A DNA stretch of 64,000 nt from Alteripontixanthobacter maritimus. Its GTDB lineage: Bacteria > Pseudomonadota > Alphaproteobacteria > Sphingomonadales > Sphingomonadaceae. Made by a program: the position numbers and the translations under genes. The DNA is taken from positions 1,869,501 through 1,933,500 of the forward strand of contig NZ_QBKA01000002.1 of assembly GCF_003340475.1 (NCBI RefSeq), given 5' to 3'. Of the stretch, positions 35,720 to 44,522 are shown piece by piece. Position 1 is the stretch's first letter, and each line of letters opens with the position of its first letter. Under the pieces are notes generated by a model, which searched no databases, was not told where the DNA came from, and saw nothing but the letters and a program-made list of their open reading frames with translations.

Positions 35720-36639
35720 CCCAGCCCTGCGCCCAACAGGAACTGGTCCGCACTGCCGCGAATGCTGGTCAGCGGCGTGCGCTTGGCATCGCCCAACAGC
35801 CGCGAATACCCGGCGATGGTGGCAATGGACAGGCCGCCGTCGGTCAGATCGCCGCCCAGGTCGAACACCACCAGCGCATTCACCCCGGCGCTGTTGAAGC
35901 CGCCATCGGCCTGGTATGCGGGCAGCCCAACTTCCGGCAGCAACGTCTGGCGCGGCGTGACTGTGTAGTAATAATCCGCAAAATCGTCACTGACATAGCT
36001 GGTGCTGAGCGACAGCGAGGTTGCGATCCCCCGGCTCAGCGGCGTGAAGTAGGTGAGCGAAGGGCTGATCCGGGCGCCATTATGCGCGCCCGCCACGTCG
36101 AACAGTGCATCAACGGTAAACGTCATGCTGTCGAACGGGTTGAGCACGCCGGAAAATCCGATGCCCGCCGTCGGGCCGACTTCGATAGCCGTGTCTAGTT
36201 CGCCCAGCGCTTCGACCACGGGGTCTTCGATATTGTTGGCTCGATCGCCGTTGATACGGCCCGCTACGCCCAGCGAGATGTTGGGACCATTCTCGAAGTC
36301 TGGCATGAAGTCGAATGCCAGACCGCCGGGGCGCGGATTGAAATCAACGCCCTTGTAGGAACCTTGCACCAGCGGCAGCGGGAAAACGACGTAATCGTCC
36401 GACCCGGAATAGCTCGGCCCGAATGCCGCGCCGGCACCAATAGTTAGGAAGTCGCCGGCAAACACGCTGTCGGCAAACGGATCGCCGGGTACGCCTTCTT
36501 CCTCGATCGCTTCGTTATCGATGGCCGCGCCGTCCAGCCCCGGTTCGCCCTGGGTTTGCGCCGCCAGCGGAGCGGCGATGGCGAAAGATGTGGCGATGGC
36601 AGTTCCGGTGAGCCGCGCGGCGATGAAGGTTTTGGTCAT
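35707..36639 (-). CDS. MipA/OmpV family outer-membrane protein
   Basis: The 310-residue protein has a signal peptide (ARLTGTAIATSFAIAAPLAAQ) and the MipA/OmpV beta-barrel pattern: ITIGAGAAFGPSYSGSDDYVV-type start (here FLTIGAGAAFGPSYSG), FPLPLVQGSYKGVDFNPRPG and alternating strands to the terminal Phe (LGAGLGYTF). MipA proteins are outer-membrane barrels linked to peptidoglycan synthesis or stress. The ATG at 36639 is chosen because it starts the signal; the upstream frame to 36888 is antisense to crtY. It diverges from crtY and meets the regulator gene tail to tail. Confidence 0.92.
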   Translation of the reverse strand: MTKTFIAARLTGTAIATSFAIAAPLAAQTQGEPGLDGAAIDNEAIEEEGVPGDPFADSVFAGDFLTIGAGAAFGPSYSGSDDYVVFPLPLVQGSYKGVDFNPRPGGLAFDFMPDFENGPNISLGVAGRINGDRANNIEDPVVEALGELDTAIEVGPTAGIGFSGVLNPFDSMTFTVDALFDVAGAHNGARISPSLTYFTPLSRGIATSLSLSTSYVSDDFADYYYTVTPRQTLLPEVGLPAYQADGGFNSAGVNALVVFDLGGDLTDGGLSIATIAGYSRLLGDAKRTPLTSIRGSADQFLLGAGLGYTF

Positions 36640-36747
36640 AAGAATGCTGTCCTGCGAGTTTCCCCTGCCCCTTAGCCGTTCGCACGGGCCTTGTCGAAGG
36701 TGTGTTCTTGTCTGGCGCCCTTCGCCCGCGCGAGCTAGGAACGCGGC

Positions 36748-37938
36748 GTGAAGAAATTCCGCAAATGCGATATGGCCATCATCGGCGGAGGGCTTTCGGG
36801 GGGGCTGATTGCACTGGCCGCAATACGGGCGCACCCGAAGCTCGACATCGCACTTATCGAGGCTGGCGAAACGCTGGGCGGCAACCACCGCTGGAGCTGG
36901 TTCGAAAGCGATCTCGATCCTGCTGCCACCGCCCTGCTAGCGCCGTTTCGCAAGACCGAGTGGGATACGGGCTACGATGTGCGGTTCCCGGCTTACGCCC
37001 GCACGCTGGATGCGCGTTATCGCAGTCTTGCCAGCGAGGATTTCGATGCGGCGCTGCAGCGCGAACTCAACCAGGGTAGCATCGTCACCGGGCAGGCTGT
37101 CACGCGCTTCGATGCAAGCGGCCTGACACTGGCCGATGGCAGCACTATAGATGCACGAACCGTCATTGACTGCCGCGGCATCAGCGATGCACCCGAACTC
37201 ACCGGCGGGTGGCAAGTGTTCATGGGCCGCCATATGCGTACTGCCGCGCCGCATGGACTCGATCGCCCCATAATTATGGATGCAACGGTTGCGCAGCACG
37301 GTGCCTACCGGTTCGTCTACGTACTGCCCCTGGGTGCGAACGAGGTTTTTATCGAAGACACCTACTATGCCGATGAGCCGGCGCTCGACCGCCGTGCGCT
37401 GGGTGCCCGGATCGAAGCCTATGCCAAGGCCAATGGCTGGGACGGAGAGATCATCGGCAACGAAACCGGCGTACTTCCGGTGATTACCGGCGGCGATTTC
37501 GGCGCGTTCCAGCAGGCGCGCGCGACCCCCGGCGTGGCATTGGCCGGCGCGCGCGGCGGATTTGTCCACCCGCTCACCAGCTACACCCTGGCGATGGCGA
37601 CCCGCATCGCGTTGCTGGTGGCGAATAACGCGTTACTTCCCGGCGACCAGCTTGCCGCGCTGCTGGCGGTCGAGGCGAAGCGGCACTGGCAGCGCACCGG
37701 TTTCTACCGTCTACTCGGCAATATGCTGTTCGGCGCGGCCGAGCCTGACGAACGCTACCGCGTGTTCGAACGGTTCTACCGCCTGCGACAGCCGCTGATC
37801 GAGCGGTTCTATGCCGCGAATTCCACTTTTGCCGATAAGGCCCGGATACTTTCGGGCCGCCCGCCCGTTCCGGTTTCGCGGGCCATCGGCGCGCTTGTGG
37901 GCGCCCGCCCCAATCTGATTAGAAAGATTACATCGTGA
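36748..37938 (+). CDS. crtY: lycopene beta-cyclase
   Basis: CrtY cyclises both ends of lycopene to give beta-carotene. The 396-residue protein has an N-terminal FAD-binding motif (IIGGGLSGGLIALAA), the ALIEAGETLGGNHRWSWFE segment typical of the family, the RFVYVLPLGANEVFIEDTYY region and GARGGFVHPLTSYTLAMATR near the C-terminus. Its stop overlaps the GTG of crtI (GTGA). It is the first gene of the operon crtY-crtI-LOG-crtB, as in sphingomonads. Later steps (hydroxylases, crtG) are not in this window. Confidence 0.97.
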   Translation: MKKFRKCDMAIIGGGLSGGLIALAAIRAHPKLDIALIEAGETLGGNHRWSWFESDLDPAATALLAPFRKTEWDTGYDVRFPAYARTLDARYRSLASEDFDAALQRELNQGSIVTGQAVTRFDASGLTLADGSTIDARTVIDCRGISDAPELTGGWQVFMGRHMRTAAPHGLDRPIIMDATVAQHGAYRFVYVLPLGANEVFIEDTYYADEPALDRRALGARIEAYAKANGWDGEIIGNETGVLPVITGGDFGAFQQARATPGVALAGARGGFVHPLTSYTLAMATRIALLVANNALLPGDQLAALLAVEAKRHWQRTGFYRLLGNMLFGAAEPDERYRVFERFYRLRQPLIERFYAANSTFADKARILSGRPPVPVSRAIGALVGARPNLIRKITS

Positions 37939-39440
37939 GCGTAGAAGGCAAGACAGCCGCCATCATCGGATCGGGCTTCGGCGGGATGGCACTCGCCATC
38001 CGGCTGCAATCCGCAGGTGTTCAGACGACCGTGATCGAGGGCCGCGACAAGCCCGGTGGCCGCGCCTATTTCTGGGAGAAGGACGGGTTCACTTTCGATG
38101 GCGGGCCAACAGTCGTCACCGACCCGCCCTGCTTACAGGAATTGTGGGAGATTTCCGGTCACGATATGGCAGAGGACGTGGAACTGGTCGAAGTCCAGCC
38201 ATTCTACCGCCTCAACTGGCCCGACGGCACGAATTTCGATTACACCAATGTGAAAGCGGTTCTCGACGAGGAGATCAGCAAACTCGATCCTGAAGATGTT
38301 GCAGGATACGAACGCTTTTTGGAATACAGCGCTGGCGTATACGAAGAAGGCTATGTGAAGCTGGGCACCGTGCCTTTCCTTGACTTCAAATCCATGTTGA
38401 AAGCCGCACCGGCGCTCGCCAAGAAGCAAGCCTATCGCAGCGTCTATTCGATGGTTTCGAGCTTCGTCAAAAGCGAGAAACTGCGTGAGGCGCTGAGTTT
38501 TCACACGTTGCTGGTGGGCGGCAACCCGTTCAAGACCAGCGCGATCTATACGCTCATCCACAAGCTAGAAAAGGATGGCGGCGTCTGGTGGACGCGCGGC
38601 GGCACCAACCGGCTGATTGCAGGCATGATCCGGCATTTCGAACGGCTCGGCGGTACGATGCGCGTCGGCGATGCGGCGGTCGAGGTGCACACCACGGGTG
38701 CCAAAGGTCAGGAACGGGCAACCGGCGTGGAATGCGCCAGCGGCTGGAAGCAGGACTTCGACGCCGTGGCGACCAATGCCGATATCATGCATTCCTACCG
38801 CGACCTTTTGAAAAACTCCAAGCGCGGAAAAAGTTATACCAAGACACTGGCGAAAAAGACCTTTTCGCCTGGCTTGTTCGTGGTGCATTTCGGGCTGGAA
38901 GGAACCTGGCCAGGCATCGCGCATCACATGATCCTGTTCGGCCCGCGCTATAAGGGGCTGCTGGAAGACATCTACGATCACGGCGTGTTGCCGGAAGATT
39001 TCAGCATCTATCTTCACCATCCGACAGTAACCGATCCCAGCATGGCACCGCCGGGCAAGAGCACGTTCTACGCCCTCGTGCCAGTCGCTCACATGGGCAA
39101 GCTGGCAGTGGACTGGGACGAAATCGGCCCGATCCTGGAAAAGCGCATTCTGGACGAGATCGGCCGCCGCCTGATCCCCGACATCCACGACCGCATTGTG
39201 ACCAAGTTCAGCTATGCGCCCAAGGACTTCGCTTCGGACCTCAACGCCCACCTCGGCAGCGCCTTCAGCCTGGAACCGGTGCTAACGCAGAGCGCGTGGT
39301 TCCGCGGCCACAATCGCGACGATGTGATCGGGAATTTCTACCTTGTCGGCGCGGGCACGCATCCTGGCGCTGGTATTCCGGGCGTGGTTGGCAGCGCGAA
39401 AGCGACCGCTGGACTGATGCTGGACGATCTCGCCGGGTGA
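37935..39440 (+). CDS. crtI: phytoene desaturase
   Basis: CrtI converts phytoene to lycopene in four desaturations using FAD. The 501-residue protein has the N-terminal dinucleotide-binding motif IIGSGFGGMALAIRLQSAGV, the E-GRDKPGGRAYFWEKDGFTF segment and the C-terminal signature GAGTHPGAGIPGVVGSAKAT. The start codon is GTG at 37935, overlapping crtY. The length matches the family (about 490-500). CrtI end products vary between neurosporene and lycopene; lycopene is expected because crtY is adjacent (inference). Confidence 0.97.
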   Translation: MSVEGKTAAIIGSGFGGMALAIRLQSAGVQTTVIEGRDKPGGRAYFWEKDGFTFDGGPTVVTDPPCLQELWEISGHDMAEDVELVEVQPFYRLNWPDGTNFDYTNVKAVLDEEISKLDPEDVAGYERFLEYSAGVYEEGYVKLGTVPFLDFKSMLKAAPALAKKQAYRSVYSMVSSFVKSEKLREALSFHTLLVGGNPFKTSAIYTLIHKLEKDGGVWWTRGGTNRLIAGMIRHFERLGGTMRVGDAAVEVHTTGAKGQERATGVECASGWKQDFDAVATNADIMHSYRDLLKNSKRGKSYTKTLAKKTFSPGLFVVHFGLEGTWPGIAHHMILFGPRYKGLLEDIYDHGVLPEDFSIYLHHPTVTDPSMAPPGKSTFYALVPVAHMGKLAVDWDEIGPILEKRILDEIGRRLIPDIHDRIVTKFSYAPKDFASDLNAHLGSAFSLEPVLTQSAWFRGHNRDDVIGNFYLVGAGTHPGAGIPGVVGSAKATAGLMLDDLAG

Positions 39441-39450
39441 CGCGACACTC

Positions 39451-40032
39451 ATGAAACGCATCGCCATCTATTGCGGTTCGGCCACGCCGGCGGACATCCG
39501 CTACATGCAGCTTGCGCGTAATATCGGCCGCACGCTGGCGGAGCGCGGTATCGGCGTAGTGTACGGCGGCGGCAGACTCGGATTGATGGGTGCGGTCGCA
39601 GGCGGCGCGCTGGATGCGGGAGGGGAAGTGATTGGCATCATTCCCGAAGCACTCGCGACAGCGGAAGTGGCCAATGGCGATTGCAGCGAATTACGCGTGG
39701 TGGCCGGTATGCACGAACGCAAGCGCGCCTTCACCGACATGTCCGACGGCTTCATCACCCTGCCCGGCGGTGTGGGCACGATGGACGAATTATGGGAAGC
39801 GATGAGCTGGGCACAACTCGGCTATCATTCGAGCCCTGTCGGATTGCTCAATGCTTTCGGCTTTTACGATTACCTGCTCGCATTCGTGGAACAAATGACA
39901 CAAGCGGGTTTCGTTCGGGAGCAACATCGGGCTATCCTGCTGGCCGATGCGGACATTGCCGCGCTGCTTACGCGTATGGAAGCCTATGTTCCGCACACGC
40001 CGATCCTGGCGATGGAGGCGAGCGATCTTTAA
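39451..40032 (+). CDS. LOG-family Rossmann protein (TIGR00730)
   Basis: This 193-residue protein belongs to the LOG family of cytokinin-riboside-monophosphate phosphoribohydrolases (TIGR00730). The diagnostic motif PGGVGTMDELWE, the preceding AFTDMSDGFI segment and YGGGRLGLMGAVAGGAL are intact. It hydrolyses nucleoside monophosphates such as AMP or N6-substituted AMP to base and ribose-5-phosphate. It starts 10 bases after crtI and ends 6 bases before crtB. Why a LOG enzyme sits inside a carotenoid operon is unclear; passive carriage or a coordinated response are both possible. Confidence 0.93.
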   Translation: MKRIAIYCGSATPADIRYMQLARNIGRTLAERGIGVVYGGGRLGLMGAVAGGALDAGGEVIGIIPEALATAEVANGDCSELRVVAGMHERKRAFTDMSDGFITLPGGVGTMDELWEAMSWAQLGYHSSPVGLLNAFGFYDYLLAFVEQMTQAGFVREQHRAILLADADIAALLTRMEAYVPHTPILAMEASDL

Positions 40033-40038
40033 GCGGGT

Positions 40039-41076
40039 ATGGCCAGAAACGGGGGACGAGGTTTGAGTACGCAGCGCCCGCTTTCCCCATCACGCATGAT
40101 GCGCGAAACCCCCCAACTGTCCGGCGGTGGCCGGCACCGTGCCGTGCTGGTGCAAAAGGCGCGTGAAAGCATTGCGAAGGGCTCCGTCAGTTTCGACGTC
40201 GCATCGCGCCTGTTCGACAAGGACACGCGCGAACGGGCCTGGCTGCTTTATGCATGGGCGCGTAAATGCGACGATATCGCGGACGAGCAGGATCACGGGC
40301 ACAAGCTTGGGGAACAGGCCAACAAGCAGGACAAGGTGCAGGCCATCCGCGTGCTGACCCAGCGGGCGATGGACGGCCTGCCCACCGCAGACCCGGCCTT
40401 CGATGGCTTCGGTGTGGTGGCGCGCGAATGCGGTATCACGATGGAAATGGCCAATGACGTGATCGCCGGCTTCCGACTGGACGCGGGCGACTGGCGACCC
40501 AAGACCGAAGGCGACATGATGCGCTATTGCTATCACGTCGCGGGCGCGGTTGGCGTAATGATGGCACGCGTGATGGGTGTTTCAGCAGGCGATTCTGAAA
40601 CGCTCGACCGGGCATGCGATCTCGGCCTGGCCTTCCAGCTTGCCAATATCAGCCGCGACGTGGTGGAGGATGACGCGGTGGGGCGCTGTTACCTGCCGGC
40701 GAACTGGCTGGTGGAAAAGGATTTCGAACCCGGTCAGCACGCCATCCCCGCCAATCGCTTCGTGCTCGCAAGCCTGATGCCACGCATGATCGCGCTGATG
40801 GAACATCACGAGGCCTGGGCGCGCGTTGGAATCAAACAGCTGGGTTTCCGGCAACGCTGGGCGGTGCTGTCCGCCGCGCGCATCTACGGCGCGATCGGGC
40901 GTAGGGTGCTGGATCGCGGACAATTGGCTTGGAACAGCCGCACCGTCATCGGCCCGCTGGAAAAGGCGGCGCACGTCACTGCGGCATTTGGCGAGGCGCT
41001 GGCCAACAATCCCGCGATACCCGAAAACCCGCCCCGCTGGACCCGGACCGAGCTGCAACCGCCCAAGGGGTGGTGA
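40039..41076 (+). CDS. crtB: phytoene synthase
   Basis: CrtB condenses two GGPP to phytoene. Aspartate-rich motifs are CDDIADEQD in the first half and ISRDVVEDD in the second, with GRCYLP following, as expected. The core begins at SFDVASRLFDKDTRERAWLL. The 345-residue length is a little above the usual 300-340, mainly because of an N-terminal extension (ARNGGRGLSTQRPLSPSRMM), so starts at 40039 or nearer 40096 are both possible. It ends the crt operon; the carboxylase gene follows 52 bases later. Confidence 0.96.
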   Translation: MARNGGRGLSTQRPLSPSRMMRETPQLSGGGRHRAVLVQKARESIAKGSVSFDVASRLFDKDTRERAWLLYAWARKCDDIADEQDHGHKLGEQANKQDKVQAIRVLTQRAMDGLPTADPAFDGFGVVARECGITMEMANDVIAGFRLDAGDWRPKTEGDMMRYCYHVAGAVGVMMARVMGVSAGDSETLDRACDLGLAFQLANISRDVVEDDAVGRCYLPANWLVEKDFEPGQHAIPANRFVLASLMPRMIALMEHHEAWARVGIKQLGFRQRWAVLSAARIYGAIGRRVLDRGQLAWNSRTVIGPLEKAAHVTAAFGEALANNPAIPENPPRWTRTELQPPKGW

Positions 41077-41128
41077 GGGGGTCGGTTCGGCGCTCGCATT
41101 TCATTGCGCCCCCGGCTAAACCGCCCGC

Positions 41129-43078
41129 ATGATTGCCAAACTCCTGATCGCCAATCGCGGCGAAATCGCCTGCCGTATTATCCGCACCGCCCGCGAAATG
41201 GGCATCGCCACCGTGGCGGTCTATTCCGATGCCGATGCCAAGGCGCTGCACGTCCGGCAAGCGGACGAGGCCGTGCATATCGGCCCCTCGCCCGCGAACG
41301 AAAGCTACCTCGTAGGCGCGAAGATTATCGCTGCGGCCAAGGAAACCGGGGCGGAGGCGATCCACCCCGGATATGGTTTCCTGTCCGAAAACGCAGACTT
41401 CGCGCAAGCCGTCATCGATGCCGGGCAGATCTGGGTTGGCCCCAAGCCTGCCAGCATCCGCGCCATGGGCCTGAAGGACGCCGCCAAGACGCTGATGATG
41501 GAAGCAGGCGTGCCCGTCACTCCCGGCTATCTGGGGAAGGACCAGTCGGTCGCGCGCCTTAAGGCCGAAGCGGACGCCATCGGCTACCCCGTGCTGATCA
41601 AGGCAGTCGCAGGCGGCGGCGGCAAGGGGATGCGCAAGGTCGAACAGGCCGCCGACTTCGAAGCCGATCTGGAAAGCTGCAAACGCGAGGCCAAGGCCAG
41701 TTTCGGCAATGACGAAGTGCTGCTGGAAAAGTGGATCACCTCCCCCCGCCATATCGAGGTGCAGGTGTTCGGCGACAGCCACGGCAATGTCGTCCACCTG
41801 TTCGAACGCGACTGCTCGCTCCAGCGACGCCACCAGAAAGTGATCGAGGAAGCCCCCGCCCCCGGCATGGACGAGGCCACGCGCGAGGACATCTGCGCCG
41901 CCGCCGTGCGCGCCGCCAAGGCGGTCGATTACGAAGGCGCGGGCACCATCGAATTTATCGCCGATGCCAGCGAAGGCCTATGCGCCGACCGTATCTTCTT
42001 TATGGAAATGAACACGCGTTTGCAGGTCGAACACCCGGTAACCGAGGAAATCACCGGGGTCGATCTGGTGGAATGGCAGCTGCGCGTGGCGAGCGGGGAG
42101 CCAATCCCGCTTAAGCAGGACGAGCTGAGCATCAACGGTTGGGCCATCGAAGCGCGGCTCTACGCGGAGGACCCGGCGAAGGGGTTTTTGCCGAGTATAG
42201 GTCGACTTTCAGAATTCGATTTAGGGTTCCGAGGTAGGATCGAAAGCGGCGTCGATCTTGGCGACGAAATCACACTGCACTACGATCCTATGATAGCCAA
42301 ACTCGTTGCTAAGGGCCGAGATCGCGATCACGCGATTTCACAACTGAGCGCAATGCTAAGTCGAGCCGAAATCTGGCCGGTAAAGACGAACGTTCATTTT
42401 TTGCTGCGTTGTATCAACGACGAAGAGTTCCGCGACGCCGACCTCGATACAGGCCTCATTGGCCGGAAATCCGACGATCTGACCGTTCCAATTAAGCCAA
42501 CCGAGAGCGAGCTGGTCGTTGGCGCGCTCAATCTGCTGATGGTGCAAACTCGAGATCAAATGGGTTTTCCCTTGCTTGATGCGAATGGTGTGCGCGACCA
42601 TCGCATTAGCGACAGCGCCAAGCTGAGTCCCCTTTTCGGGTTCCGCCTCAACAGCAATCCAAACAGGCACATCAGGCTCCGAGCCGATGGAGGCCCCGCC
42701 GAAGTCACTTTGTCGGAACCGTTGCTTGGCGCTGACGAAATTGACTACAGTCGATACGGCGCGAGTTGGAGTCGATTAGTCGGCGGCGCAGCCCATCGGT
42801 TTGAATTGGTTTCGATCGACGAACGCGGCACCGGTCAAGCCTCCGCCGCCGACGGCGCGATCCTTGCGCCGATGCCCGGCAAGGTCATTGCGGTCGATGT
42901 GGCCGAGGGTGATGCGGTCACGGCGGGCCAGCGGCTGATGGTACTCGAGGCGATGAAGATGGAACATGCGCTGACCGCTCCGTTCGAAGGGGTCGTAACC
43001 GAATTCAATGCCAGCGAAGGCGGGCAGGTGCAGGTCGAGGCGGTGTTGGCGGTGGTGGAGGCTGCGGAAGCCGACTGA
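41129..43078 (+). CDS. acyl-CoA carboxylase alpha subunit (biotin carboxylase + BCCP)
   Basis: This 649-residue protein has a biotin carboxylase domain (LIANRGEIACRIIRTAREMG, AVAGGGGKGMRKV, NTRLQVEHPVTEEITG), a middle linker region, and a biotin-carrier domain with LEAMKMEHAL at the C-terminus, where the lysine carries biotin. The layout fits propionyl- or methylcrotonyl-CoA carboxylase. No beta subunit is in the window, so the substrate is not fixed. Between about 42,185 and 42,850 codon use shifts to AT-rich (ATA, TTA, AGG), unlike both ends; see findings. Confidence 0.92.
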   Translation: MIAKLLIANRGEIACRIIRTAREMGIATVAVYSDADAKALHVRQADEAVHIGPSPANESYLVGAKIIAAAKETGAEAIHPGYGFLSENADFAQAVIDAGQIWVGPKPASIRAMGLKDAAKTLMMEAGVPVTPGYLGKDQSVARLKAEADAIGYPVLIKAVAGGGGKGMRKVEQAADFEADLESCKREAKASFGNDEVLLEKWITSPRHIEVQVFGDSHGNVVHLFERDCSLQRRHQKVIEEAPAPGMDEATREDICAAAVRAAKAVDYEGAGTIEFIADASEGLCADRIFFMEMNTRLQVEHPVTEEITGVDLVEWQLRVASGEPIPLKQDELSINGWAIEARLYAEDPAKGFLPSIGRLSEFDLGFRGRIESGVDLGDEITLHYDPMIAKLVAKGRDRDHAISQLSAMLSRAEIWPVKTNVHFLLRCINDEEFRDADLDTGLIGRKSDDLTVPIKPTESELVVGALNLLMVQTRDQMGFPLLDANGVRDHRISDSAKLSPLFGFRLNSNPNRHIRLRADGGPAEVTLSEPLLGADEIDYSRYGASWSRLVGGAAHRFELVSIDERGTGQASAADGAILAPMPGKVIAVDVAEGDAVTAGQRLMVLEAMKMEHALTAPFEGVVTEFNASEGGQVQVEAVLAVVEAAEAD

Positions 43079-43207
43079 TCCTCCTCAGAATGGGGAGGGG
43101 GACCAAGCGAAGCATGGTGGAGGGGCAAGTTGCCACCAAATAGACTTTAAACACTGATGGTGCCCCTTCACCACCTTCGGCGGTCCCCTCCCCGTGCCGA
43201 GGAGGAT
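43078..43207. repeat. imperfect palindromic intergenic element
   Basis: Two arms, 43078-43127 and 43161-43207, form an imperfect inverted repeat beginning ATCCTCCTC and sharing GGGGAGGGG-GACC-GAAG-TGGTG-AGGGGCA. It sits between the convergent carboxylase and Bcr/CflA genes. Similar GGGGAGGGG palindromes are common in sphingomonad genomes (from memory). It may also terminate both genes. Confidence 0.7.
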
Positions 43208-43216
43208 TTGTGACGC

Positions 43217-44443
43217 TCACCCAGCCTGCCGCCGCCCGAACAGCTTGCCCCGCTCGCTGAACAGCACCACGGCCAGCGCCAGCAGCGCGCAGCTCAGCAT
43301 CGCGATGGCGAGCGGACGGGCGGTGCCGTCATAGGCGTAGCCGATCGCGCTGCCCAGAACCGCGCCCGTTATCATCCGCAGGCTGGTCTGCGCCGAAGAT
43401 GCCGCGCCTGCGATATGCTGGAACGGTTGCATCGCGATGGAGCTGAAATTGGCGCCGATGAAGCCAAGACAGGCCATTGATGCACTTAACAACGGCACGA
43501 ATTGCCACAGGCTCTGGTCTGGCTGGCTGGCGGAAATCAGCTGCACGATAGCGACGACGATGAACACGAACAGCGCCGCATGGCTCACCCGCCGCGCACC
43601 GAACCGTTCGACGATCCGCGAATTGGTGAAATTCGCCAGCACCATGCCCAGCACCGCGCCGCCGAAGATGAAGGCAAAATTGTCGCCCGCGCCGAAGCTC
43701 TCGCCGATCAGCTGCTGCGCGGAATTGAGAAAGCCGAACAGGCTGCCGAACACCAGCGCGCTGCCGATGACATAGCCGATTGCGCCGCGCACGCTCAGGG
43801 CAGCGCCCATGTTTTTCAAAATCGTGGCGGCGCGGATTTCCTGCCGGTTTTCCGGCGTCAGACTTTCCGGCAAACGCAGCCAGACCCAGAACGCCACACC
43901 GCCGCCGACCAGCGCCATCACCCAGAATATCGCGCGCCAGCCCGCCAGATTGAGGATCACCTGCCCCACAAACGGGGCCAGGATCGGCACCACGAGGAAC
44001 ACCATCATGATGAGGCTCATCATGCGCGCCATCCGGTCCCCGCCCACATAATCGCGCACGATCGCCGCCGGCACCACTGCCAGGCTGGCACAACACAAGC
44101 CCTGCAATAGCCGGAACGCCACGAGCATGGTGAAATTCGTCGCCATCGCGCAGGCCGCGGACAGCACGATGTAGCAGACCAGCGCGAAGGCTAGCACCGG
44201 GCGACGGCCGAACCGGTCGGCAAAAGCGCCAGGGAACACCGCGCCCAATCCAGCACCCAGAAAATAGGCCCCGATCACCAGCTGCCGATTGTTGCCGCCC
44301 GCCCCCAGATCGTCTGCAATCGCGCCCAATGCCGGCAGCATGGAGTCGATCCCGAACGCTTGCAGGCTCATCAGCATGGCCATCAATACGATCAGTTCGC
44401 GCTCGCCAAGCGGAGCGCGTTCGAGGGTTGCGGTGGTGGCCAT
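43217..44443 (-). CDS. Bcr/CflA-type multidrug efflux MFS transporter
   Basis: This 408-residue MFS protein has 12 expected membrane segments. Family motifs of the drug:H+ antiporter group are present: SIDSMLPALGAIADDLGAG-like start (FGIDSMLPALGAIADDLGAG), motif A GAFADRFGRRPVLAFAL, and motif C-like VVPILAPFVGQVI. The IDSMLPALP-type helix 1 is the Bcr/CflA signature. It exports small toxic compounds using proton force. It diverges from dinB and ends at the palindromic element shared with the carboxylase gene. Confidence 0.93.
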   Translation of the reverse strand: MATTATLERAPLGERELIVLMAMLMSLQAFGIDSMLPALGAIADDLGAGGNNRQLVIGAYFLGAGLGAVFPGAFADRFGRRPVLAFALVCYIVLSAACAMATNFTMLVAFRLLQGLCCASLAVVPAAIVRDYVGGDRMARMMSLIMMVFLVVPILAPFVGQVILNLAGWRAIFWVMALVGGGVAFWVWLRLPESLTPENRQEIRAATILKNMGAALSVRGAIGYVIGSALVFGSLFGFLNSAQQLIGESFGAGDNFAFIFGGAVLGMVLANFTNSRIVERFGARRVSHAALFVFIVVAIVQLISASQPDQSLWQFVPLLSASMACLGFIGANFSSIAMQPFQHIAGAASSAQTSLRMITGAVLGSAIGYAYDGTARPLAIAMLSCALLALAVVLFSERGKLFGRRQAG

Positions 44444-44522
44444 GCGCCGCCTTTGCGCCTGTTGTGCAGCAAAGAAAAGCGGCGCAGTCGAATCGCGCGT
44501 AGTTTCGCCCTATATCCCCACC

